This document shows, piece after piece, positions 36,321 to 48,569 of a DNA stretch of 64,000 nt. The first letter of the stretch is position 1. The number at the start of each line of letters is the position of its first letter. Below the pieces are notes generated by a model. It searched no databases. It was not told the origin of the DNA and saw only the letters and a program-made list of their open reading frames with translations. Source of the stretch: Planococcus citri. Lineage: Eukaryota; Arthropoda; Insecta; Hemiptera; Pseudococcidae. The position numbers were made by a program, and so were the translations under genes. The DNA lies in assembly GCF_950023065.1 (NCBI RefSeq), contig NC_088678.1:28944580-29008579 (forward strand). Reading direction: 5' to 3'.

Positions 36321-36701
36321 CGAATTAATCCCTTCAGAGAAGGTTTTTCGACCGGCTCCTTTCGTACAAGCAGGAAACTCAATGGACGTATTATGTGCCT
36401 TTAATTTGCAGCGCATTTCTTGGTTATTCAACGATATCATTTGTATTAAACGAATCAAATCAAAAGAATCTTTCATGTCCCGGGTGAATGGTAGTCTGTT
36501 CATCAATTCTTGGGTTACTCGCTTTCGACTCGTATCCTCGCAGCAGTATAGTAACAATTTTCTAACGTGAGAATCTTCTTTACTACTATCCTCAAAATCC
36601 AAATATTTCAAACTATTTGTGATTGCTGCAGTGATTTCGTTGGACACCCGTAAGCTCAATTGGCAACCATTGTTCTTACTTCTTCTTTCTCTGCTTGACA
36701 T
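36270..36701 (-). CDS. Hypothetical protein ORF upstream of the acidic exons
   Basis: 143 codons from ATG at 36,701. Helical, charged start (MSSRERRSKNN, NEITAAITNSLKYLDFEDS, LLLYCCEDTSRKRV), no known domain. The last 25 or so codons run into the dispersed ATCAGC-motif repeat (36,282-36,325), so the natural C-terminus or donor probably lies before about 36,326. May be the 5' exon of the same gene as the acidic exons; I found no donor that joins them in phase with confidence. Confidence 0.4.
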   Translation of the reverse strand: MSSRERRSKNNGCQLSLRVSNEITAAITNSLKYLDFEDSSKEDSHVRKLLLYCCEDTSRKRVTQELMNRLPFTRDMKDSFDLIRLIQMISLNNQEMRCKLKAHNTSIEFPACTKGAGRKTFSEGINSLIAREFLHLPFAYWVI

Positions 36702-37369
36702 GATTATTGAACACTCAACAAACCCGAAATGAAATTATTTAATTATTAAATTATAAAAACCAATGACTAGAATCAATTTATTTTGATAGGAGCACAACTT
36801 GTAACATGCTTACCTATGATGAATTTTCATAAATTACCTTAATGTTCCAGAATCCGATGATCAAGACGTTGTCTAGGGGGGGGGGGGATATTAAAATTTT
36901 TAAAAATCGTTCCGGTCGAATAATAGGTATCTTCCAATCTCACAACAGCCATTGATTTCTCAAAAAATTGCAAAAAACAGTAATTTTCTTAAATTGTAAT
37001 AATTTTCGAAAAATATTTTTTCTTCTTCATATTGTGGACCAGAAATATAACTTTTTTTCGATTTTTTTTTTCAATTTTGAGCTGTGGAAACGATGAATTT
37101 TTTTTGTTGAAATTAAGCATAGACCCCGAAATCCTCAGAGTCGTGCCATAAGATACCTAAGTACCTACTTGTTGCAATTCTAAAATAATTATTAGCATAC
37201 CTATCAATAATTCGAGGGAATTCAGCTGCAACTAGAAGTATACGCTACACGAGTGTTATTCTGCTCAATTTTTTGGAGCTTTCTCAACTGATACTTACCT
37301 TATTTTTAGAAAACGTGAACCGTTGATAAATAATCCAAAAAATGATCTCAAACCCAGATGAAGATGCAA
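36702..37369. other. AT-rich interval with a G-run
   Basis: Run of about 10 G at 36,878; no gene. Confidence 0.45.
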
Positions 37370-38160
37370 TTTCCTCCACATTTACGTATGTATTACTATC
37401 CCACCAAACCCTACCAAACTTTCCACTTGCCTCCGTGTCCGATCCCATCTCTCAACTCGAGTATCCTTCTACATCTACGAACTTGAAGTACGTGTACATA
37501 CAATAAACCACCTTACGACGAAATACCCGCTCCCCGGTCTAATTATATAGAGGTGTACGAAAGATACCGCGGACCAGGTATCCTTTTAAATTGCCCACAA
37601 ATGTAAAATGCCCCTATAATGGTACCCCATCACCCCCTTCGTCGTTTCGAGATCCCGTTAATTGCTTCGAAAAACGAGATCGGTCCGTTGCGTTGTACAT
37701 GTACATATACCTACGAGTACAACGCGAGGTGAATTTTCTCGCGTTGTTAACGATACCGTGTCGTAAATTTTATCTTCATTCAACGGTGCGCGTATTTTAA
37801 ACGCTCGTGAAATACGGCTTTGTTTAATGGACCCTGTAACGTGTAACTTATATACGTGGCCCTGGCTCTGGTCCTGGTCCTCGTCCTCTTATTCTACAGC
37901 GTTTCCCCCTTTTGCCCCCTGCGATGTTCAGTTTATGCGTAGGTACTTTACCTATACCTACCTACCTACTCTAAAGACTATATCTACGATGTATAATTTT
38001 GACCTCAGTAAGGAGTTAATTATTGCACGCATTTAACGCGTCGTATTATAGCTATACGTATTACGTACCTATATACTCCCCCGCAAAGGTACGAGGGAAG
38101 TGAGCCACCCCGAGATGAACGATACATTACGTAATTGCTTAATAGAGAGTATTTTTATCG
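37370..38160. other. CpG-richer island, no clear gene
   Basis: Words such as TACGAGTACAACGCGAGG, TACCTACCTACC (37,957-37,972) and CTCTGGTCCTGGTCCTCG. No ORF longer than 70 codons. Confidence 0.35.
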
Positions 38161-38429
38161 TTCCGCTAGATTCGCTATGTGTACGAGTACCATACATAAG
38201 TATGGTTTTCAGGTGAAGTTTTTGAAAGCTGCACTATGTCTTTTATCCTCTCTTTACTGCGTTATACATATAAAGTTTCTAAATCTGATGCGAACTTCGG
38301 CGATAGATGATTTAGAACAAATTTGGCAGATACCTTTATTTTGATTTGAAGGGTAATCAGAAAGAATGTAAGCTGAGAAGGAGAGCATAGAGGGAAGATA
38401 TTGAATTCTTTGCATTTCTTTCGGTCTGC

Positions 38430-39079
38430 CCCTTACCCAACATGTTTCGAGAAGAATGGCCCAGTTTCAAAAGTGTATTTGAGATTCTGCGTCGACTCAG
38501 GTCATCGCCATTTAAATCCAAGACCACTTTTACAGTTCAATCTGAATGGTTAAAAATTTTTAAATCGCTCATTTCTGAGTTATTTCGTGTTTTGAACATT
38601 TTTTCCTCTCAAATATCTCGCATGAATGATCCCAAAGGCCAAAACAGGGAAAAATATCAATACTTAATGGAACTTGGCAAATATTTTGGAACATCAGTGC
38701 CAATTTGTCGGTTATTATAAATTATTACAGTTTCCAGAAAATTGAGAAACATAGGTAGCTATAATTATCAGGTTTTTTCAGTTTTTTGAAATTCGAAATA
38801 ACGATCGAAAAATTGGCACCATTGTGTTCGAAAATATTCGCCAAGTTTTAGAAATTTGTAATTTTCGATGTTTTTGTATAATATTAATGCGAAATATTTG
38901 AGAAGAAAAACTTTTCAAAACACGAATTTACCCAAAAATCAACAATTCACACATTTTTAACCGCTCAGTAGAATCCAAACAGTGGTCTTGAATTTTAATG
39001 GCGATGACCTAGGTCGACGCAGAATCTTGGATACCATCTAGGAACTGGGCCACTTTTCCCAAAACAGATTGGGTAGGAA
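38430..39079. mobile_element. 650-bp long inverted repeat (foldback element)
   Basis: Left CCTTACCCAACATG and right ...GGGTAGGA. Arms of about 280 bp carry GAATGGCCCAGTT, ATTCTGCGTCGAC, GGTCATCGCCATTTAAA and CGTGTTTTGAA, with their inverses on the other side. The loop is near 38,725-38,790. Clearly older than the 29,241 palindrome (many mismatches). No ORF. Confidence 0.8.
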
Positions 39080-39409
39080 TCTCAACCTCTTCACTGTCGA
39101 ATACATTTTTGGTGGTTTTTACCTTGATCGGGGTCTTGACGACCGTTAGCATTACTGCAGACTCATCGATTTATGGGTTGTTTATCGCTAACGCCGTGCC
39201 GCTAACAGACATTACAGATATCACTTTTGGAGCGTCGACTAGCTACGAGAGGGAAAAAACTACGATTTTTTTTCAAAAATGCCTCGTGTTTGAAAACTTA
39301 TATTGCTCGTACAGAGTAAAGAAAAATAAGCTGAGCATTTACCTTACTTAGAAATTGAGCGAGTTATCAATAAATCATTATAAAATGGATATTTGCTTTT
39401 TTGGTAATA

Positions 39410-39925
39410 AAAAATTCTCACTACAATATCTCAATATATTTCGGACATATCTCTCATGGTTTATACTGGGGTTATAATCTTTCCAAAAATTACCCATCCA
39501 TACAGTACCAGATCACGAGGTAACCTCAGAACTCCCCACCACCGCACAAGCTGCAAAAGTATATAATCAGATTCCAGGGAGTGTAAAAAACCAGCCAACT
39601 GCAAAAAAATTCAAAAATGCCCTCACAGAATGGCATGATAACTAGGGCTTATTATACCCTGGAAGAATATCTCAGCTCCCCGGATCAATGACCATTCAAT
39701 TTTTTTTTTTTTGAGATAACCTGGAGTAGACATTTTTATGTAGGTACTTTTAGTTTTAAATCCTCATCTTTTTATGTTTTAATCATGTCTTTTTATCCTA
39801 TTTGAAGCTGAAATTTGTATTCTATAGATAAATAAGTATTATTCAAATATTTTGTTTCAACTATGTAATGCTTAACGTGATATGATGGCAGCAATGCTGC
39901 CGCATGTATCTCAAAATATAAAGAA
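39410..39925 (+). mobile_element. Non-LTR retrotransposon 3' fragment (copy 2)
   Basis: Plus-strand homologue of the minus copy at 33,150-33,665: shared coding end (TISQY, HPYSTRSRGNLRTPHH, SSPDQ) and 3' UTR. Relative to copy 1 it has a deletion of about 30 bp after CCACCACCGCA and frame-shifting changes near the C-terminus. It is truncated 5' near GGTAATAAAAAATTC and ends around 39,925. Confidence 0.85.
39879..39910 (+). other. 3' stem-loop of LINE copy 2
   Basis: GGCAGC AAT GCTGCC with an outer GATA/TATC pair, at the same distance from the element end as in copy 1. Confidence 0.7.
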
Positions 39926-42900
39926 TTCGGCCTTATTGTGAAAAGTGAGAAAGTTTTGTGATCACATTTTTCACTAAAGCTTAAACTTGCTGGATTCATT
40001 CCCAGAATTTTCCATCCTCATCTTTGGCGCTAGATTACGTTTTTTAGTTTTAATGAGTGCGAATAAATTATGTGAATGTATGTAGTTGTCACTGCAGAAT
40101 CCAAATTTGTGGTCAGTTTTTAGGTTCGACCTCCTGGAAGGTGGTGGTGGTGGTGGTACCTGATTCAAAATTGGTGAAAAATTCTATGAACCTATTTATT
40201 TATGGGTGAAAAATATGATTTTTAAATTTATTTAGTTATTGAACCACTTGGGGCCCAAGGGAGATGAGACCAAACTCAAATTTTGGGAAAATGCAATAAT
40301 ACTCGACCTACATGGTGTCGCAATATAGGTAATTTTGAGGTGAAAAAATACGATTTAGAAGTCGATTCAGCTGTTGAATCCCTCAAAAATCATCCTAAAA
40401 GCAATCCAACAATTGAGATTTTTATCCGAAGTAGAGATTTCAGATTAAGCAGAAAAAACTTGAATTTTTTATAGCGACAATAGTCGATTTTCTGAACGAA
40501 AAAGTTGCGTTTTTACGTCTTGGTTGTGATTAAATATGAACCGGAGGGGGGGGGGGGTAATCAATGTAGCAGCAAAGTGTTCCCTTCCTCCAAAATGTAT
40601 CCAAACGGCGGGACCAGACCGTACTACCACAACGGACACTATACATTTTTTGGCTCAACCGTGCGTTTTTTTTTTGTTTCTGGCCTAGTGTGCTGCGTTG
40701 GTTTTTCTAATGTTTTTTAAAGATCTTGGTAAGTCGCAATGATTGCAGTTTTCCACGTTTCAAACTGTTCGAAACAGATACATAAATAGCTTACTATGCC
40801 TAATAGCCTATAAAAACGACTGGGTTTGAGTCTTTTTAGTTCACTTTTAACCTAATTTTCAACTTTTGTATCAATACGTGTTGTCACGTGGCGTTGGAGA
40901 AATAATTAACTGAAATAACTAATCCGCATTATGTTGATTTTTTTTTCAGGTGAGTACGAATATTTGCTGTTGGAAAAATGAAATACAATATTTTGTGTCC
41001 ATGTACATACGTATGTACCTTACCATGAATGAAATTATGAGTAAGTCGTATCATTTTATAATAATTCCTGCCAAGAAAATAACACCCTTGCGAAATATAC
41101 AAAGTGAACTTTCTACATAAAACGGATAGTTACCTGCGCAAAAACCATTGTTCAGAATTTCATTCATTTGTAAGGTGGAGGAGGGAGAGAGGGTAGTATC
41201 AAAGAATTACGATGAGTTTTTGTTTTGTTTTTTGTTTCTTTTTTAGAGAGAAAAATTCTTAAAAGAAACAATTCCAAAATTCCATAAATACAACTTTTCA
41301 ACATTTTAAACATGCTTTCATAAACTTTGACAGAAAAGTGAAAAAATCCCCCCTCCCCCACTATTAATGCAAATGTTCGAAAAAATTCATGATTTTTTCC
41401 TCTTACAAATAATTTTCAAAAATTTATGGAATATTGGCATTTTCTGTCAAGTTTTTTTTTTTTTTTTTAACACGTAGGTAATTACTATTCCTGACGAACC
41501 CTGTAAAATACAAAAATTCATCACCCCCTTATAAAAAATATTTGTAGAACATAGAATCATATTATGTTGGTATTCACATAATTATTTTACATAGTGAATT
41601 TTGAATTGTGGCAAGACCTCAAGCTCAGTGAAATGCAGTTTAATCCAAAGAAATTGTTGATGAGTTCAACATAAATGCCCTCGCCCTGCCCTGTCGAGCT
41701 TTAGTGTAGAAAAGCCTCCTCCCCCCCCCAGCAGCATAGCTGCGAAGAAAATACAGCTCATGAGGAAAATGTGGCACATCCCTTTGTGTAAAAAAAACTC
41801 TCGGAAATTTTTCATTATAGTTTTTTTATTTGAAGTCACATGCATTGAATCTTATGACGCTCGAGCTACCAACTTTGTAATCAAAGCCGATTTTTTTCCA
41901 TAGTGTTATGTGGAAAAGAAGATACAATCAGAAAAAAAGAATCAAGTACATATACAAATTATCTGTCGGTTATTTTACTTTCTCTAATGTATTAATTACT
42001 GTATCGGTCATTGCATTGAATAATATTTGAAGGCAATAGATGAATTGGTTATTTTGTGATGAATGAATAAGAATAACTTACTTACTTATGTTTTGTTGAA
42101 ATTCTGCGCAGTTCCACTGCTTCGGGAACCATTACTATTGCTCTCGAGTTGTTGTAGATTGAGTTTCTAAACCTCCCCAACCCATCGACTTGGATATTCG
42201 ATACGATTTTCAGTCGTGGAAACTATCTTTTTACAAAAAAACCTATGCCGAATGTGTTCCCTACTTCGGGGACCCTAGCTTAGCTTCTTGTATGGCTAGG
42301 AAGCTCAGAATTTTTCTGGGTAGTCCTCCACTCAACGTTAACTTCTCTTCTAATTTTGGTCTAAATTCAGGACATGTTTTTTTTCACTCCATTTTAATGT
42401 ACTGTAGAGCGAATCTCGAAAAAAAAAATATCGGAGGATACCGGCCAAATTCAGACTTGTCCTTCAATCTGAGTTGAAAGCAACCCAAAATGTTACAAAC
42501 TAGATAATGTACCTAAGTCTAAGTATAGGGTATTTTAAATATTTGTAATTGATCACAGAGCCGGCGAAGTAAATTTTTCTGGTATGTCGCAAAAAAATTA
42601 CATATGAGAAGTGTAGCCAAGACCCCCCCCCCTCCATAAGCGTAACTGAACCTTCCAGTAGGGTGTGCCAGTTTTTCATGTGTAAAAAGAAGGTAGAGGG
42701 TTCAAATTTTAAAAATTTTCAATTCGACATCTCTTTATTCATTTTATTCATTTTTTGTGAACAGTTTAACATGCTTGGGGGGTGTACCGCACGTCATTTT
42801 GCCACAAAAAGTCGTAATTTTTCGGGCTACACTTGATCAAAATTTGAATGTGCTGTGTTAAAAAATTTGAAAAGCTAATGAATCATGAATCTGTTCAGAA

Positions 42901-43300
42901 AAAATGATAAATTTCCATTTTTCATGTGCTTTGAGTATTATGAGTTCCTATTTCTATAATTTTTCTATTTGGTTTTCATATTCTTAAAATTTTTGAAATC
43001 AGTATCTTGAATTCCAGACCGAAGCGAGGGCAAAAGCTTTGGATAATTTGTGTTTTGAAAAATAAAACAACATTGGCCCGAGCGAAGCGAGGGCTAAAGC
43101 TTTCAAAAACTTGAAGTTTCAAGAAGCAAAACAGCTGTAATTTTGATGTAAAAAGTCAGTTTTCCACTACTGACATTTTTAAAAGTCTAAATAAAAATAC
43201 TTTCCAAGCACAGTCATGCAGAATTTGAGAAATAGAAAATATTAATGTAGCCCGAGCGAAGCGAGGGCAAAAGCTTTTGAAAAAAAATGAGAATTTTGAG
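39926..43300. other. Interval with simple repeats and GAGCGAAGCGAGGG words, no gene
   Basis: (GGT)n at about 40,138-40,157, G-run at 40,544, C-runs at 41,717 and 42,626, and three GAGCGAAGCGAGGGC-type words at 43,019-43,285. ORFs 40,505-40,720 and 42,190-42,477 have no family. Confidence 0.45.
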
Positions 43301-43509
43301 GACAGATTGGTGATTTTCTCGGAAAATTAACAATTCTGCTACCGAATTGACGTTTTTTTCAATTTTTCAAATTTTCTCCGATTTGGCGACAGATTTCTGG
43401 TGTGTCGCATTTGCGACAGTGCTAACGCCGGCACTGATTGATCAATTTGTTCTCTGGTTTTTTAATTATTTATCTGACTTTAGACCCAGAAAAAGGTTTT
43501 CTGAGTTTT

Positions 43510-43945
43510 CAGAATTCATTAAACGTAGATTGTCACACTGATTTTGGATAGACCACCAACACAAAAAACATATTCATGTCAAAATTGTAATTGTATTTTT
43601 GAAAGATCACATTTTTTCTGCTAAAAGCATACTTTTAAAACAATATAAAATTACTTACTAATATCTACCATGACTATGGAGAAGTACTACTTGCGTTAGA
43701 GTATGCTCTTCTGATTCTTCACGACAATTCAGCATTGGCACTTTATTATTTCTGATGAGTTTTCAGAAGTAATTAAACGGATTGTCACGCTGATTTTGGA
43801 TAGACCCTCTACACAAAAAACATATCCATGTCAAAATTGTACATATTTTTAAAAGATCACATTTTTTCTGCTAAAAGTATACTTCTAAAAAATGTAAAAT
43901 TACTTACTTATACGTAACACGACTGTGCTTCCATTGAATGAATAT
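43510..43945. repeat. Direct repeat, two units about 258 bp apart
   Basis: GATTTTGGATAGACC, AAAGATCACATTTTTTCTGC and AAAATTACTTACT recur at 43,543 and 43,793 onwards. Confidence 0.85.
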
Positions 43946-44525
43946 GTTCTTCCTTAGTGCTTCCATTCAAGATTTACACTCTTCTGGTTCTTCATGACGA
44001 TTCAGCATTTGGTACTTTATTATAATCATTAATCAATCTGCATCGCGATTAATCGAAACAATTGTAATTTCTGTTATGTACAAGGATTCTGGAATGCATT
44101 TTTTTGAAAAATTCTCTCTAGGTAGAATTCAAAGCGATTAGTTTCATTTTTGATTGTTGGTGTTGTTAAAAAATTGATAAGTACATCGATAATTTGTTTT
44201 AAAAAAAAAAAAATTAATAAAAAATTACCTCGAATAACATTTCAATAGGAATCTGAGTGAAGTGTTGTTCATGCGGTATTTTTGATCCGACCTTGCCTGT
44301 GCATTGATCGCAGCTTACATAGTCACTCTGAACCTCCCCACCAGATTTTTGAAGGAGTCAATTCTTCAAAAAATGCTGTAAGTACAGATTTTAAGGGTTT
44401 GTGCTCAAGTTGATTAGGGTTGCGAGGGAGCTCAATTAGAAAGTAAAAAGTTTATTTATGTTTGGAATATTTCAAAAATTTGTGATGGAAAAAATTGAAA
44501 TAAGGTAAGTTTGGTCTTCAACAGC

Positions 44526-44940
44526 ATTTGATAAAATTTCGTAAAAATTCAAGTTTTAAAAATCTGCTGCAGACTCCAGGAATTTTCAAAAAGTCGCTGG
44601 AGGCTCCAAAATGACTTGAACCCACTTGAAGCCGTCTTCACAGGGTGTTAAAATGGGAGTGTAGAATAAATTTCAACTTTTCATCTCCATTTGATGAAAT
44701 TTTGTGAAAATTTGAAGTTTCAAAAATCTGCTGGAGGCTTTAGGAATTTTCAAAAACGTTGCTGGAGGCTCCAAAACGACTTGAAATCCACCTGCAGTCG
44801 ACTTCGTAGCGTATTGAAATTAGTTTGCAGAATAAATTTCGGCTTTCCAACTCCATTTGATGAAATTTTGTAGGAATTTCAAGTTTGTAAAATCTGCTGG
44901 AGGCTCCAGAACAATTCAAAACAGATTGAAACCGTTTCTA
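44526..44940. repeat. Direct repeat, three units of about 165 bp
   Basis: ATTTGATGAAATTTTGT, AAATCTGCTGGAGGCT and AATAAATTTC recur at 44,526, 44,689 and 44,854. It ends just before the TIR element at 45,033. Confidence 0.85.
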
Positions 44941-45032
44941 ATCGATTTAATAGGTCAAAAATAAGGTATATCCCAAATTTCAGTTTTTTAGGTCAATTTG
45001 GTAGAATTTTGATTTTCCTCTCATTTTTGGCC

Positions 45033-45963
45033 TAAGGTAAAGTGGGGTAATTCCGATATGGGGTAATTCCGATAGCAAGCCCTAGCTTTGTTGCAAAACA
45101 CATTTTGGCACAAATGATGAAGAAAGTAGATAGTTTTAGTGCTAACCTACACCCATTAATGATCAGATGGTCCATCTGATCCGTTTTGTCAAGTCTGTGC
45201 AGTGTTCAAAATCTGAATGCCCAAAACCTTTGCGGCAAAAAACAGTGCATTTTTGAAACTCGTATTTACCATTCAAAACTTGTTGAAAAATTCTGTTTAG
45301 AAGTTGAAATTTGATGGATACGTATTAAAGTGTCAGTACCTCTTTTGATTTTGCTTTTATAATTATTTGTTTGGTGGTATTGAATTATTAAACATGTCGA
45401 TCATTTTTCATGCCCTAGGGTAATTCCGATAGTCTTAGCAAAATTGCCCTGTAATGCTTTTTTCTCTGTTTTGGTATAGTATTGTTTTGGGGGGTCAAAA
45501 TTATCAACAAAAACCCTTAGAAGGGAGCTTTTTTCTCTAGTTAGTCTAGTTTTCAAAAATTATGCCTCAAAAATGCATATTTGTAAAAAATTTCCAATTT
45601 TTGTTCTAATGATTCAATTTACCTGAAATAAAAACCCAAGTATGCAATAAATGGTATATTTCAACATTACTGGCTCAGAATTACCCCAGGAGAATTACTT
45701 TCCTTATAAAACTCAAATTAACTCATTATCGGAATTACCCCAAAAATGGGGTAATTCCGATAACTCAACCTTACAAAATGTTTTTTAAATTATATGTATG
45801 AAGCCCCCGCACAAATCACTCTTCAATATAGTGAATGTGTAGCTGAAGGACGTAGGAATAAAGTTGTTTTATCATTTTTGCCCCAAAATGTACAGGAAAT
45901 CCAAAAAATGAGAAATTGCTAAAATTTTGAATTTTACCATCGGAATTACCCCACTTTACCTTA
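45033..45963. mobile_element. 0.93-kb TIR element with perfect 25-bp ends and iterated GGGGTAATTCCGAT
   Basis: The first 25 bases (beginning TAAGGTAAAGTGGGGTAATT) and the last 25 are perfect inverse copies. A TA duplication may flank it. The word GGGGTAATTCCGAT or a near copy recurs at 45,045, 45,060, 45,418 and 45,749 (plus) and 45,729 and 45,940 (minus), with a weaker one near 45,680. No transposase ORF. Confidence 0.85.
45726..45763. other. Perfect 17-bp stem, 4-nt loop hairpin inside the TIR element
   Basis: Two facing copies of the element's own word (TTATCGGAATTACCCCA and its inverse) separated by AAAA. Confidence 0.9.
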
Positions 45964-46459
45964 CCTAAATTTGATTTTCAAAAATTCACCAAAAATCGAA
46001 AAAGGCTTTTTAGTACTTGAAATTTTGACAGGTGATGAATTTTTGCCTGCCCTTTCGATCTACCTTTGTACGGTTCAAAAAATTGCATGTAAGTTCTGTG
46101 TTGGAACGCAAAGTCTGTGATTTCGGCTGACATGTCAATCAAGATGGCCACCATTTTGTAAGTAGGGCCACTTTTTTTGAGGACAACGGCTACAAATGTT
46201 CCTTATGACTACCCCTCTAAGAAAAAAGTTGCGCCAGATGATTGACGGAGGAGTGTGATTTGCAATAGATCCATATACGCCCCCCCCCGACTATGATTTG
46301 TTTTACAATTTTTAGCTGTCAACTGGAATATCTCCCTTGTTGAATCTTTTTTGAACCGAGCTTTATCGCAATAGCCGCTATTTTTTATAACAAATTCGAC
46401 CAAAAAAAAAAAAGAAAAAAAAACAGAACAAAAGAATTAACGAGGCTAGATTCAGAGTT

Positions 46460-48120
46460 AGCCGTGTATTTCCATAGGTTACTACCTATCGATTTATTCG
46501 CTTTATTCAAGGTACGAGTAATTTGGCCCTTTGACGAGCGCATATTTACGTACATTGTACTATTTTTTTGCTGCATATTCCATTCATGGTAGTTGGAGTG
46601 TTTTTAAAAATGAACTCAGCCTTCTCGGTTGTATAGCTTTTTTTTCTGTACGTTGGTTGTTCGAGTATTTCCGGGCCCGTCGGTCGTCGTGCGAAATATA
46701 CGTAGGCATTATTATAATAGAATTATTGAACAGTATTTTGTATCGCTGCCGGGTCAATTTTAACGAGCTCTCTTTTCGACGTATTATGAAGAAATTTTTT
46801 ACATTTTACGTATATTTTTGAGCCCGCTCGACGCAGCCGTCCCCATCTCGAGATCGTATCAAGAAAAATAGCGGCGCTCTGCTGTCGAATAATTTCGCGT
46901 AGTAGTTGAAATACCGTATTTAAATTCTGATCACGTTTTTTTTCTTCAGCTTCCACTCTTTTCTCTCTGTTCACTTTTTTTGACTATAAAAAATATATAC
47001 CTATATACGACGAGGTGTACGTTTTTTTTTTGGTAAACTGAGTCTGTAGTATGATTAAACTTGAAACTCGCTAATTGGACGGGTAAACTTGGTAATTGAA
47101 AGGAATTTGTTGGAGGTATATAAAGGATCAACGAAATGTATAAAGCTCCTCATCCAAAGATGTACTCAGACGTAGATTCTCTCTTAAATACGCCAAATAC
47201 GTCGAAATGAATTCATTACCGAGTAAATTAACTTTGGCATTTGATTGGTACGAGTACTACGAAGTACGACGACAACTGACGCGGTGAAACAAAAGAAGCT
47301 CGTATACGTGTTGACTTTTGAACGAATCAAGTTTGCTTAGTAGGTACCTACCTATATGTGAATTGAGACAAACGCACTGGTATGAGATGAGAACCGAAAG
47401 CATAGCAGCGAATTGAAACGAATTCGCATTCGAGCGAATCGTTACCTATGTGAGGCTGATTGATGGTGACGCAGATGTGAATTTCAATTAACGTGTACGT
47501 CTCGATTCTTAATTCTCTTTTTCAAATAGGTATGGTACCTACCTACATGCGATATACTTTAGGTACCTACCTCTACCTATATAAGGTCGAGCATAGCGAA
47601 GCAATAAACGTACCGACACTACACGTCATTTTCATTTTCGTCAACGCTTCCCCTTCTCACCTTTCTTTTTCCAAACACTTATTTTTTTTGCACCCGGTAT
47701 GAGCTTTGGGTACCGTTTGAAGGGGCAGAGGAGTGAAGTTTTATACTTCGAAAGCTACTATAAACTAAGGTTAACGAAGAAAGCCATCTAGGTATAGAGA
47801 GTAAAGTGAAAGGAAGCACGAAAATTCAATTTTACCGACGCTAGAGAACGTGTTAGCGACGATTTTGCCAAGCGAGCTATTTTAATTTTCGTATTTTCAG
47901 CTTTTTAAAAATATTTTTCTTTTAATTTCACGCTGCTTGGTCTTTATCCGTTTAAACGTAAAATATACTACCGTTGCTTTGGGGTCCCCTTCCCTGCCTT
48001 GTGTTTTGTACGGCGCCTCGTGTATTTTGTTTTCGTTTTCTCTCGTGTACAGATACCTTGCTCTCGTATCTTTGCTCGTGGGTTTTTTGATGCGTGTGTT
48101 TTTTTTCATCTAAAAATAAG
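46460..48120. other. CpG-richer island, no clear gene
   Basis: GGTACCTACC words (47,343, 47,536, 47,561), TATATAAGG at about 47,578 and dense CG at 46,660-46,870. ORFs are short and unrelated to known families. Confidence 0.35.
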
Positions 48121-48569
48121 CGAGTCGTTTCGATTACCTACCTATGTGTAATTTATCTGTTTTTAATAAATTTGATCAAGCTGAACTGCTGCGTCGAGAC
48201 TTGGTTTTTTTTTGCAAATGTCGAAAATCTTAAGTTTTTCGTTGAACAAAAACGTAGAGGTTTTTTGTGAGGGGGGAGGGGTTCACTGAGAATTTGCTGA
48301 CTGCAGATATAGGGAAAAAATACCAATTTTGTCGATTGATATCATATTCGTATGACTTATAAAAAATTTCGTTTACTGTTTTGGATTTTTGGGGGCCCAA
48401 ATGTGATTTTTTTTTTTGTTTAAAACAAAGAATAAATTGATCCGAGTGACTCAAGGGTGAAAGTTTTTGAAAATTTGATTTTGAGAGGCCTAAAACCGAT
48501 GTACTCGTATTATTGGGAAGTTGATTTTAAAAAATAAAGAGCACATCCGAAAGAACTGAAAGCGTAGAA

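Noticed and set aside
42190..42477. 95-codon plus-strand ORF
   Set aside because: No family, no splice sites in phase, AT-rich surroundings. Judged chance.
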